From: Timema cristinae
Taxonomy: Eukaryota; Arthropoda; Insecta; Phasmatodea; Timematidae
Assembly: GCA_039000515.1 (NCBI GenBank)
Contig: JBCFYV010000100.1
Coordinates: forward strand, 51,240,587 to 51,304,586
Direction: 5' to 3'
DNA length: 64,000 nucleotides
Below, piece by piece: positions 38,626 through 52,195 of the stretch. How positions within the stretch are numbered: position 1 is the first letter of the stretch; each line of letters starts with the position of its first letter. A program made the position numbers and the translations under genes. Below the pieces are notes generated by a model that saw only the letters and a program-made list of their open reading frames with translations, searched no databases and was not told where the DNA came from.

Positions 38626-41600
38626 GCACCGCATCTTACTACCCATTCGGGTTATACGCAAATATTATACAAAAACCACAATTACAAATTAACTTGAACT
38701 TGGACAACGATTTTCGATTAATTAGAATATTTAATTAAGTAGCATCACGAATACAAATAGAATATCCTAAATTATTTTAGATGATACCTAGTAACGAACA
38801 AGTGTCTCCTAAGCCTGTAGTCATTCTCCCTACATCCACCTGTTACAGATTAAGGGTGGATTACCATCACGTGCTGTATCCAAGGCCAAAAATTATCTTC
38901 CCTCCCAGCCTAAGTAAAGCAGAACTTATAAGAAATATGTTTGAAAATCTTAGAATAAAGTGTTAAGATAAGGTATCTAAAATAATTACTAAAACTTACT
39001 GTTTGAATTAAGGAACGAGTGACGGAGAAGAAATTCATGGCCGTGAAAGAAACCGGATCAGAGGTCACGTGGTCCAATAACATTCGAACCTGTAAGAGTA
39101 AACCAATAATTGCAGTTTAAACCTGCAAGATGAAATGGTAATTTTTAAGAATATTTTTTAGACCAGAAAACTGCTTTACAACAACAACAAAACCTTGATT
39201 TAATATGAACTCCATAACTCTAACTCAATAATGAGTTGGGCTGAGAAGTTTAGTTTTGAGTTTCTCCATCTTCATGTGTTATTGTTTCTGTGCTTGAATT
39301 TAAATAAGACCAGAGAAGAAAAACAAGAGCTCATCTGCCAAGATAACTTAAGGGGGCGGGTGTCTATAAAATGTAAGTTGAAAGGTTTTATGTGCTTACT
39401 AATTGTAAGGTTTGTGTTTGTATTATTTCAGGGATCATATTATTCTAAAAACACAAAACACAAGTTAATTGCCTGAAATGGGTTCAAATAGCTGATCAGC
39501 TCCTGTTTCTTTTGGGTTCACCTCGATAAGTAGATTTCTGCACGCTTCTGGTCCCGGTCAAACAAATATAAAACAGGTTTATTACACCGATGAAGTGACC
39601 TATAAACTTAACCTACAGATAGAATCTCTCAGCAGGTGCAAAGTGGAGGTATTTTCTGATAACTTGAACATGTCCTTGACCTCCAGATATAATCTCTCGG
39701 CAGGTGAAAAGTGGAGGTATTTTCTGATAACTTGAACATGTCCTTAACCTACAGATATAATCTCTCAGCAGGTGCAAATTGGAGGTATTTTCTGATAACT
39801 TGAACATGTCCTTGACCTCCAGATATAATCTCTCGGCAGGTGCAAAGTGGAGGTATTTTCTGATAACTTAAACATGTCCTTAACCTACAGATAGAATCTC
39901 TCAGCAGGTGCAAATTGGAGGTATTTTCTGATAACTTGAACATGTCCTTGACTCCAGATATAATCTCTCAGCAGGTGCAAAGTGGAGGTATTTTCTGATA
40001 ACTTAAACATGTCCTTAACCTACAGATAGAATCTCTCAGCAGGTGCAAATTGGAGGTATTTTCTGATAACTTGAACATGTCCTTAACCTACAGATAGAAT
40101 CTCTCAGCAGGTGCAAATTGGAGGTATTTTCTGATAACTTGAACATGTCCTTGACCTCCAGATAGAATCTCTCAGCAGGTGCAAAGTGCAGGGGCGTTGC
40201 ACTAAATGTATTCGGGGGGGATGGGAGGGGGGAGCTGAACCAGTACTTTTCCTATCTCTAAGCATTTCGAAATTAGGAAAATTTTCAAGTAGCAAAGGAG
40301 AGTACATGAAGGGCAATGTTGAGAACGTGTGTGTGTGTGTGTGAGGAAAGGGGAGGGGGCAGTAGAAGACTCAATTTTTTAATTTCGGGTGATAATCAAG
40401 CCTTTAACCGAGTTTTTAGGCAAGAGTATTTTTTAATTTATATATATATTTTTAAGGCTGTAGCCAGCTAATAAATTCAGGAAGGTTTGGTGGGCACATC
40501 CCCCAATTGCCAAAGGCTAGAAATAATTCCTATTGATGAACAGTTCTAGAAGATATCTGAAGTGTTTTGTTTTCAATAGCAGCATTACCTCCTAAATGCT
40601 GAAGGCTTGAATAATTATAAATATTAATCACCTCTAAAAGCGCTCTGAAGTGATTTTTATGGTAACACAGCCCCCTTATTTGTACTTGTATCTTAATTTT
40701 TATATTGTTTTAACCATATATAAAGACATTTTGTTCATAAGATTCTGTGGATGTTTTGAGTCCCCCAAACTCCCCCCCCTCCCACCCCCCCAGTGACAGC
40801 CTTTTTTATTTGTTCATAATGGGTTTTTAAAGACACGAGGCATTTTCAGTGAAACTTTAATTATTATTTATTTCAGTTTACCTGCATCTGAGCTAAATAT
40901 CCAATTGAGCCTAAATATATTTATTTAGATATGCAAATATTGTTCGAATCGTGTATTTTTTGTTTAAAAATTTAACTGACTTTATTAGAGTGTTTCCCAA
41001 CATCTTGTAGTTTATGACCACAACTTTTCTCTCTGAGGCCATTGCGACCCTTTGATAAAATAAAGCGTTCAAATCCTAGTTTATAAGTTTTTTCACTGTG
41101 TATTACTACCAGTATGAACAATATACAGTTAACTATAGCCTTCACTAACATCCAAACCAAAAGATTGTGACATTAAATCCGAATGTCCTCTAATGCTTGT
41201 ATTAATTATTATAAATTGGTTATAATTATGATTATATGTGACTAATATGTAGTAAAATAGAACCAATAAGCCCGGGACTGGGGGATGATTTTATATTATG
41301 CAACATCATTACAAGGATGCCACAGGAAACAAGTAAGCAGGAAGCTATCAGAATAGAATAGCCAAAAGGAAACTAAGCAGTAACTAGGTCGTTTTTATCA
41401 CTTTAACAACTGACGTTTCTATTAGGATTTCGCATCATCTTAAAGTTATTAAAATCCTTGAAAAAGTAAATATAAAGCTAAAACCTCTATGTTGTGATCC
41501 CACCCAAAAAGACGCTGTGAACCCCAGGTTGGAAACCGCAGCTTTATTATAACACGGTGGGAAGCAATATTTAACTAGTAAGCTCCCTGAGATGTAGAAC

Positions 41601-44600
41601 TTGCTCGGCACTTATCAAAAAATTATCAATTTTGGCCATGTTTATTTAAAAACATTTTAAACTGTAAAATAAAGCAACAAAAATTGAATTTATTGATATT
41701 TATACAGTATTTTGATACCTGTCTACCAATGTCCTGCTTAATAACCTCATGGAAGTTGCCCTAAAATGTTAATACTGGTACGTCAATAAACTATTCAAAA
41801 CATATCGTAATTTAGCGCGTGAGTGTGAAGGGGCTTCCCCTGGCATTTTATTAAATAACATCTTATGACAAATTTTAAACCAGCACTCTAAACAACATGG
41901 TTATGTGAAATTTCATGCAAATCGAACACTAAATAACGAATTAAAAAATGTATGCCAAATTTTAGAATGTTAAAGGGTGAACATTTTTTTATTGTTTGTT
42001 TAATGTACTCTACTTAATCAAATTAAGAATTAAAAGAGTTGTAACAATGTAACACAGTTCTATTACTCCTCTTCCTTCATTGTTGCTTTGAGCCTATTTG
42101 AATTGCTTTCATTAAAGCCTATTTATATAAACAATGAAATAAGATGCTAGAAAAATTAGTATGTATTTCAGAAGTCAACCATTAACACTAACCTGAATGT
42201 CCTCATTTCATCTTAGTCAGAGATCTCAATAAGAAAACAATAAGATATTGCGTAACATTCACCACATTCATGTCTTCATAATTTAATAAAGGTCTAATTA
42301 AGGCACTGGCTGTAATGCATAAGATAATTTGAATCATAAAACTGTGACAGTTTAGCAGCCATGAAAGTCACAACTAAAAACACTAAACAATAAATAAAAC
42401 ATTAGCTGACAATGCTGCCACTTCAAGCATGGCTGGCTGAGTGAAATTTTGCTACTGGGCGTCTCATGTTCCCTTGTGATTCGACATACACTCACCGGCC
42501 GTTGTCTTTGTCTACCGACAACGGCGCTACTAACTACTTGGTTGACTAAGATTTATACAATCTACTAAACAAGGAATCTCCTTTAAATGTTTGACGATTT
42601 TGGAAGTTATGATTTTTTGTAGAGTAGGATCAACAGTAGGGAAATTTTAAATCTGTTTGTATAGTTCTTTGGTCAAGGACTTTCATAATAGAAAGTAATT
42701 GGATACAAAATAAGACTCAAATTTCCCAACTCCAGATCTCAAATTTCACAAAATTCCCAACTTTCAAGAGTTAAACCAATATGAGGGGGGGGGGGGGGGG
42801 GAGGTATTTTCGGATAACTTGACCATATATTTGATTTCCAGAAAGAAGTTTCAGTAGGTGCAAAGTGGAGGTATTTTCTTATAACATGTTCATGACCTTG
42901 ACCTCTAGACAGAAACTATTGGCAGGCACAAAGTGAAGATATCTGCTGGGCTTCTTGGCCTCGTCGTGGATACCGGCGATCAGGAGGTTGACGCTGTAGG
43001 TCCTCAGCAACAAGAACCCAAACGACAGGTAGAAGTAGGCGGCTCTAAAGTCTCGGTTGATTTCCTGGAACTAAAAATAAACTCATGTTTCCACAGGTTT
43101 ACTATTACGTCAATAACTTTGGTTGGAAATTTTACGTTAAGTTATACAAATTGGTTTCAAATAATCTCAACTAGATGTTTTCGTTTTAGTCTTATAGTAA
43201 TATTTTTTCAAGTTTTAATATTTTTTTGTTAGCACCGCGCCTTACACCCGTTCGGCTTTTTCGCTTAAGTATTAATCACGCTGTTGGTTTTCAGGATTAG
43301 GAAGGTGAAGGAAGGAATTGTATCCACATATACGTGGAGGGAGAATGGAAAACATTTTGGAAAAATTACCATCGGTTCACACGACCGAAATTCTCACTTG
43401 AATATCACCGTCCATCGGCAGTCTAGTCTACTGCGAGAGTAGCGCGTTAGACCACGTGGCCACCGAAACGGGTGTAGGTTCTTAATTAATTTGGTTAAAA
43501 TTCCGAAACCTGGAAAAAGGGATAAATTCTAAAAATAAATGATTGAAATTAGGACAGGTACCAATTTTTGTATTTTAACTAGTATTTAACATCTGTTTAG
43601 AAATGTAATTGCAAATGCACCATAAATTACGTAATAGTAATACTTATAAAATATTACTTATAATAATAATTAAATAATAATAATAACAATAATAACTTTA
43701 TCATTGGATATTTTTGTTACCTATTAATTTTAATAAAATATTGCGGGGATAAAATAATGAATAATAATAGTTAAGGACACTGTCTAGGTGGCTGAAATAT
43801 TGCTAATCAGATGTCATGCATATATTATTTAATATTGATAACACTTTAAACAGTACAAGAGTTTGGTGTTTATTCGAATGGGCACAACACTATTTGCCTT
43901 TACTCTGTTCATATTATATATACTTGTAAATATATATTAAATTTGAAATTTTCCATTATTAAATGTCTAAAAATCCTCATATTTTGGTTGATCATTGGTG
44001 CCAAAATGACCGGGAAACGAAAGGTAACTGGTATAGGAGAGTATAAAAGATATTTGTAAATCGAATGACGTAATTTAATAGGGGGGTCACAATATACTAA
44101 TTGTATTATCATTAGTATTTACTCCTCCCCTGTTTGTTCTCCTACTACAGTAGAACTCCAACACAAATATGTTATAATTCCGCTTGGTTTCTGATGTTTA
44201 TGAATTTCTGCTCAACTAGTTTAGCGCCTTAACGTCAGATATGCAAACTTAATAAAAAGACAGCTGATCATACAGTTTCCAGGGCTGCCAACTACCTAGT
44301 ATCAAGCGATAATATACCACTCTTATGTAATGTATCTTGCCTGGCAAGATACTACTTTGATCTCTAGGATTTATTATGAAAATAAATGATATGACAACAT
44401 CTTACAAAGAGCTACTTTCTCTTATTGTTTTTTTATAGAATTAAAAAAAAAAATTGATTAATTTAAACTTAAATATTTTTATTAGAAAATAAAATACATT
44501 AAAGCACTACACAGATACCCATTTTGAACAAAAAAAATCTATAACCATTTAAAATATATTTAAAATTTTAAAAAAATAGTCATATGCAAACTTATCTTAA

Positions 44601-47600
44601 AATAATTTTCTCTGCCCTTCTCTCACCTTTTAAAAAAGCTGTTATTAATCATTTGAAAATCTTTCTAGGTTTCAATCTCAAACAAAATCTTTTAAGCAAT
44701 TTTTGAAAAAAAATCAATAATCAGTAAACAACTCGTAATCGAATATTTCCCCCAAAAATAAAATATACATAATAAATACAAATAATAATTTTAGTTTTTA
44801 ATTAAAAAAAATTACTAAAAAACTCTATACATCAATTTTGTCCAAAATTAGGTGTGAAGAATGTTCCATATATTATTGTCACGATACAATTATTTTTTTC
44901 CAGGTTTTGGTTGTTTAAGGAACACCGTTTTTAAAAGTGTTGTTCCTAATTACAATATACCTTGTGCACCCTACCTTTTAGAGCTAAAAGGGGAGGGGTG
45001 CAAGTATACATAACAAAAATAACATTGAAAGCAACAATTTATTGGGAGAACACATTAGTTAATACATAACCAAATCAATGGAATGTTCATAAGATTTTGG
45101 TTGTCCATTATTTGCGTATCACAAGCAATCGTAGGCGTTCTCTTCAACGGATTACAAAGGAATAATACAGCTGGCAAGCAGCCAAGTAGTGCATCTGGGG
45201 GTACCCTAGAAACCAAACTATATTAGCTATTGGCTAAAGCCACAAGTACAGTTTACTCAATATGCCCTAAGGCGGACGCTAATCAATAAAATACTCTAGT
45301 ATACCCGTTTAGATAAACAAGCTAAACGGCGTTAAGGTCATGCCCACAGTTCAGGGGAGTCAACTGTACCCCACAATCTAATAAATAGTACGCCCCAATA
45401 GGGGACCCACAGCATTGGTAGTGGTATACCAACACCTAGTTAAATATCAAGGTTTACAATTAGAAAGTGCATAATATAAGGGTAACTGTCCTCCAGGGCG
45501 AGGCTTAAGGCGCTCGTCTAATGGAAGAGATAAAGTAACAACCCAGCGACGCCCTGCGGTGTCGCATATACTCGAAACCTCCAAAACAGGGGCTACAACA
45601 ATACTAAATAGCAATAAAGTAGGCGGGTCCTAGAACAGGCCCGGACAACCCAATTAGGCTGATAATTACTTCCAGTAACTCCCTAATACCGAAGGCAGAC
45701 GTACCCCACAGTAACAATTGTATTTAACAAATCTTAACAACAATACAACGCTTCGGTGCAACTATTTTTATTTAGTCGAGGCACCCACATATTGATATGG
45801 GTAAGTTCCCTACAGGTATAAAAGCTAACATGTAACTAACACAAAATTTAACTTATGGTGAACCCACACTACCAATACAGCTGGGCGTAGCATCAACCCT
45901 AGCACGCCAGTGTTGAGAAGGTAGGCATTCCCACCTTACAGAGTATTCAAGAAACACGTGTAAACAAACTGACTAGCTGTCCGAATGGGGCCTAGCCGTC
46001 TACTAGTCATCCAACAGGTATAAAGACTAAAACATAACCACCATAAAACTTGAACAATGGTGAACCCATGCTAACAATATTGGTGGGCAGACCACCCAAC
46101 CCTAGCAGCCAGGTGTAGCAAGGTAGGCATTCCCACCTCACAGAGTACACAAGAAAAACATATTAGCAAAACGAACTAACTGCCCTAAGGGGGCCTAGTT
46201 TGCTGCTACTCTTCACTCAGTTAGTCGGACGAATATCACATCCATATTACTATAGTCGGTTGCACGCCAAGAGTTCAGCGAAGTAACAAGACCTCCACCA
46301 TGTCTCCTTCTAACAAGTACGGTACCTTACAGTAAGACAAGTTCATTAGCCATCGGAAAACGTAGCCAACGATCCTCTACTCCAAATGTTTCTATCGGAA
46401 AACAATAGAGCGTAGAGTGCACCAGCAGATTAATATGTTGTGAGCAAACCAGCAGTGGCGGGGGCTAGCTAAGGCGAGCCCAGGATACCACTCCTTTGGA
46501 CGCCATAGCGTCCTGATGTAGAGGTGAAGATCCTCCGAGACACTGCCGAATAGAACTATAGTAGGTCAGCCAGTCGGTTCTACACAATAAAAAAAGGTGT
46601 TTTTCTCAGTACGACACTCGTAGTACTAAAAAAAAGGAAAAGTACGGAAAACTCACCGCCAGGGATGAGAACCAGGGATAAGAGAGGGGTGGAAGAATAA
46701 GCCAATCACACCTCAGGAAGGCTACGCATGCGCAACCAGCCAAGAGGGGAGTAAAAGGGGGGGGGGGGCAGAAATCAAACTACGGAAAGTCTAGGGGTTC
46801 AGGGGTAGAACATGAGAATTCCCGACAGATGCCAAACTAGTCGGTAATTAATATTTCATAACAGGTAATCACTTGTGCGAGCTAAATCATTTTAGCTCGG
46901 CACACTTGAGAAGATATGACGATTGTGTCATACCTTTTTATTTTTTAGATATACACGAGTTAAAAAGTGAATCATTAACATTTTAAATGTGTTCTTTTAA
47001 CACTATTAATGGCTTAAATTAAGGGACAAGTAGTGGAAATGTAGCCGTACTATCGTGGAAGGAGAATGAGAAAACCGCATTGATAAATCACACGTGGATA
47101 AACAGTCTCCAAATTATCCGAACAAGATTTGAACCTTGAACTCCCTGTCACAAGCAACACAGGGGCCGGCCACTTGACCTAATGGTCAGCATTCTTGGAT
47201 ACTATTCTAGAGATCCCAGCTGTACCGTGGGTAGAGACACCTGACCTCAGGAGATGGTTACATGTCCGCCATTGCCAATAGAAGGACAAGAATATGTCTA
47301 AAAAAAAGTTTAATTGTGAACGACGTGTGACCATCAGCTCAGATAAAATGTAATTTTTTTTTTTTTTAATTCCCACGTGGTCAAGACTACCTAGGCTATC
47401 CAAACATTTTGTTTCCAGTCCCCCCCCCCCCTCCTCCACACCCACTTCTCCCTTCAATTTTAAAAGAGCCTTGGTCTTTTTTTTCACCAATGCTATACTT
47501 GACGCGTACTTTCTCAACCAACTCATTAAATACCCCCTCCCCCTTTACTCCTTCCACACGGTATCTCATTAATTATAGTTGGCTAAGTATGATGTTATTT

Positions 47601-50600
47601 CAAGGCCATGAATTCAGTGAATTTTCAGGTTTAATATACATTTATTATCATATTATATAATAACGCTTAGGCCTAATTTCTTTACCCATTTTTAAGTAAG
47701 TCTCTCCATCTACGCAGTTGGAACAAACAATTTATTTAACAAACAAACAAAAGTTCACCCGACCAAGATTCGAACCTCGATCTCCCCGTCCTCAGCAGTC
47801 GAGTTCAACACACTAGCGCGTTAGCTAACTACGCCACCGAGGCGGGTTTTATTTGATCAATCATCTCGAAAATCACATATTTTTATATTTGTGGAAGTTC
47901 CATGTAAAGACTAATTTGATTTCAACTTTTTTTTTAAGGAAATTGAACCTACTTAACCCAGAATATAGTCATATTTGCAATATAAAATTAAAACTATTCT
48001 TATAACAATATATTTAAAGGGGGGGGGGGAGAGATCAACATAACATTTGTTTAAATTGAAATTAATGTAAAACTCAATAAAGTTTTCGTTTTTATCTAAT
48101 TGCCTCACTTGAGTTCTACACAAATTTTATTGGTAAAATTCTAATATATTGTTATCAATATTAATTTTCCTACTACTTCGAACGTGTTGCTCATTTACAA
48201 ACCAATCATATAATTAAAATGAAGAGTCCGTCTATCTGTCTTTCATGAGCATTTTGCGACTTATACTGCACGCAGATGGCGCTTAAATTTTAAAATAAAT
48301 AGTCCTTGTGCACTAACATTTGCACCTTGAAGCAAGAATTTTAAATTTTTGTCAAGATATTTTTTAAATTTATTAAAACTAAGTCTGAAAAAATAAATTT
48401 AAGAGTTTTTTTTCTATTTGAATTAAAGAAAAACGCCCGGGATAGCCACGAAATTCATTGTGTGGTTAGCACGTGCAAACCTGATTGATATTATTATGAT
48501 ATTAAATATATTAGATATATATATATATATATATATATATATGGTCCAAAAAATGTACTCACTGTTTGTAAATCAATAATTTCGAAACGAAATGACGTGC
48601 GGATGTGGTTGTCCTCGTCAACCATGTACTCAAACCACTCACAGTATTCCAACCTTCGATCCACGGCCACTAACACGTCGAACAATTGCCCGTATTCGTG
48701 ATAAGTTCGAAACCGACGGAACTGTTAATGATGCGCACAAGGCAAGATCAGGCATACCACGCGAAGTTGGCAGCGCCACTAACGGCATAAATTCTGAGAC
48801 CTATGCCAATATTTAGTGCTGAATTTGTGCCACAAAAATATCCTATCCCCATAATTTGTGCCGCCTTAGTTTTTGTGAAAACTTCAAGAAACTGTGGGTG
48901 CTGCCAACTTCACGTAGCAGCACCCATAACGGCACAAATTCTGAAACTATGCCAATATTTAGTGCTGAATTTGTGCCACAACGAATATCCTATCCCCCAT
49001 AATTTGTGCCACCATAGTCTTCGTGAAAACACCAAAAAACAGTGGTGCTCGCAATCTGAACTATGCAATTAGTGCATGTCCAAGAATATCCATCCCCATA
49101 TTGTCCGCCATTTATGAAAACAACAAAAAATCAGTAGATCGCACACCCATTGCCAAATTTACCATGCAATATGTGTTGAATTTGTGCCACAAAAATATCC
49201 TACCCCCATAATTTGTGCCATTCCAAGACTGCTACACGCGATTAACGAGGACGACCCGGATCGAAGGATGGAATACTATGAAAGGTTTGAGTACATGTTT
49301 GGCGAGGACGAGGAATTTGTGTGGATTGACGAGGCACAATTCAAACTTAACGGTACTGTGAACCGACACAATTGTGTCTACTGGGCTTTTGAAAATCCTC
49401 ACGTTCTTGTGGACAAGGCAGTGAATCTACCGGGGCTTAATGTGTGGTGTGGTCTGTCATTGCGTGGTTTGATTGGTCCCTTCTTCTTCGAGGGTACCAT
49501 AACTGGTCAGGTGTATCTTTATATACTTCAGACAAGGATTTTGCCTCCCATCCAAACCCTTGTATGGCGATGAATGTTTTACAAGCAACAAGATGGAGTC
49601 CGCCCTCACTACCATCGAGATGTCAGGTCGTACTTGGATGACACTCTACCCGGATGGTGGGTAAGTCACAGAGGTGCTTTTGAGTACCCACCTCGATCTC
49701 CTGATTTGTTTTGTTTGTTTTTTGTTTGTATGAGTTTATTAACACTTTTGTAACACATATTTATATATAACATGAATAAAAAATGAGAAACATAAAGGAC
49801 AGACAGTTAACACCAGCCCCGAAGGGCTCTCGGAAACGGACACGACATGGACGTAAAATACAAAACTCACGAAGAAAGACAATGGCGCCCTGGCGGGCTG
49901 AATGCTGATATCTATAGGTTGGGGGTGGGAAAATAAGCATAAAAAACCACCCCATAGCTCATATGGGTCGCCAGGACCGTTAAAATACACGTGGTACACT
50001 CCTGATTTGACGCCTCTGGAACTCTCTACCTGCGGAGGACCATCAAGGATAACGTATAACGACAAAAACCGGCGACAATCAACGAGCTACGTGAAACAAT
50101 CGTAGCGTCATGTGCTGCCATTCATTACGCCAGATACACTGATACGCGTAGTTCGGTCTGCAGTTCGGCGCCATCGACGTTGTTTAGACGCTGCTGGTAT
50201 CATCATAATCATTTGGGTATTGGCAGTGGCAGCATAGCTCACGAATGTATCCGAACTGGCGGATCGGTTCCGAGCTGACCCGCCGTTTTGCGTTTTGAGA
50301 CACCGATCTCTTTCCTATTCACACCGCTTTCCAAGTTCGTTGTCTTGACTCCTAAGGACTGGGTTTAAACAATAAGTCGGGTCAGGTAGAAAACCCTTAT
50401 TTTTGACTGCGTGGGCAACACCTGCTCTTTTATGATTGGGAAGGAGTTTTATTTAAAATAAATTAAATTAAATATCTTCCTTCACTACTATTATTAAATT
50501 ATCATAAAATGTAACTATCAAAGATACAATTACTATAGTATAATACTGTGCTGGCGACCGGGGTTCAATCCTCGGTCCCGGCACAGATTTATCTGATTAC

Positions 50601-50779
50601 CAAACCCTTCCTTCACCTCTGACAAGACATCTTGTGAATGTGGGGAATGCCAGGCCTCCACGTGGTTCGGATTCCACGTTAAACTGTAGGTCCTCCATTT
50701 CATCTCATAATCACCCTACCATCACACATTAGCGTAAGTGCGTATAACCCGAATGGGTAGTAAGACGCGGTGCAAAAAT

Positions 50780-50818
<39 letters not shown>

Positions 50819-52162
50819 TATATTTAATAATTTATGAAGAATATGATTTTATTCATACTTAAAAGAATTTTTCTTAAAAATTATTTATTTTAATATGAAT
50901 ATTTACTATGTTTTCAAGTTTAAAAAAAACTATATTGTATAGTTATATGAATTACTTAAGCTATGATTTATTTTATTTTAATATGTGTGTATATTTGGCG
51001 GGCTTGATCTGTCAGAATAGCTTGCGGGATGGGTTAGGATTAAGGCAAGGCAATGATTGTGTGGTTTCGAATTAATATCTTTCCTCTGAATTCAACCTCC
51101 CTCATCCTTAACTCACTAACGTAATTAGTTCATACGCGCATATGCGTATAACCTGAACAGGTAGTAAGACGCAGCGCTACAAATAACATATACATATTGA
51201 ACTATTTGACCAATCATTTTAAAACCCATCATATAGTGTTTTTTTTAGTTGTATACAAATAATCGTATATCCTAATATAGTTTAATGTAGTTTTAAGAAC
51301 CGGATCAATTCATTTCAGGATGTAACATAACTTGTAATATAAAGTGTAAGATATATTCGTTTTTTAACAATATATATTTATATATATATTTAATTTAAAT
51401 GTAGTCAATTCCAAGTTTTCATTTTCATATTATCATTTTACTTAGAATTAAATGTCTGATATATCATTATTTAACTCATTTTAATTACCAAAACATGTGC
51501 TATGTTAAAATTATCTTAATGTATATTAGTACAGTAAATTTAAGTTGGAAAATGGAATTAATTGCGATGTTAATGAAAACTCGTAGACATGTTTAAGAAC
51601 ACTTACTTTTCGGTGAAACTGAAGAGTCCCGAGTAAAAGGATTCCTACTTTGAGATCTAATGAGGCAAACTTTTCATTTTATGGTAATTTTCAATATTTC
51701 TTTAAAAATTACAGATTTTTCATGCAAATTAAATTATAATTATATTAAAATAATTAAAGGAACTTGATTGCTATTTCATATTAATATTGATTCTATCATG
51801 CAAATTAAATGTAACTGCATAAGAATTTCTTATTAAACTTTATGTTACACATTATTATATTTTTTGTTAATTTTTATCTATGATTAATTCCTTACTATAA
51901 ACTTTAATATTAATTTTCAAAAGCTTAGAGTGTATTTAAAAAAATCTAATGTCATCACACGTATTCTAGGATTATCTGAAATAAAAATTTTATTTTTATA
52001 TATTAAAACTATATATAATTTAATTCATTCATTAATTACCAAAAATTTCACCCATAGCTTAGAAATTGGACTTTTTTTTTCATCTTCAAGTTTTGCTTTT
52101 TTTGGCACTATATCATGGAAAGTCCTAAATGTTTCATTCACGACATCAAGTTCTTATCATTA

Positions 52163-52195
<33 letters not shown>

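Larger units (their letters stand above)
48542..50200 (+). mobile_element. Tc1/mariner-superfamily element, scrambled and dead
   Basis: The left end TGGTCCAAAAAATGTACTCA looks like a mariner terminus. Next to it, on the minus strand, lies an inverted fragment of the transposase middle ([18 protein letters not shown]), then on plus the helix-turn-helix part ([20 protein letters not shown]), a small MITE array, and the catalytic region. No matching right terminal repeat was found. Confidence 0.8.
48600..50200 (+). pseudogene. Mariner-like DDE transposase remnants
   Basis: The DDE integrase-fold part starts near 49240 with [15 protein letters not shown], then [12 protein letters not shown] (first Asp) and [20 protein letters not shown] frameshift near 49560 moves to the frame with [19 protein letters not shown] (second Asp), and YPPRSPDL (third Asp) is cut at 49708 by a 290-bp insertion. 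The remainder (TPLE and a mariner-type C-terminus up to about 50196) resumes after 50009 with further frame changes. It cannot encode an active enzyme. Confidence 0.82.

Noticed and set aside
47440..47560. Lysine/glutamate-rich minus-strand translation ([18 protein letters not shown])
   Set aside because: Looks protein-like for about 40 residues, but runs into a C/G homopolymer with no splice site and no family.
49739..50065. 108-codon minus-strand frame
   Set aside because: It lies mainly within the 290-bp retro-insertion and crosses its target duplication into the mariner sequence.
51600..51665. Short hydrophobic minus-strand stretch with a GTAAGT donor
   Set aside because: Considered as the missing receptor mini-exon. 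The phase that fits the upstream exon does not give a receptor-like translation.
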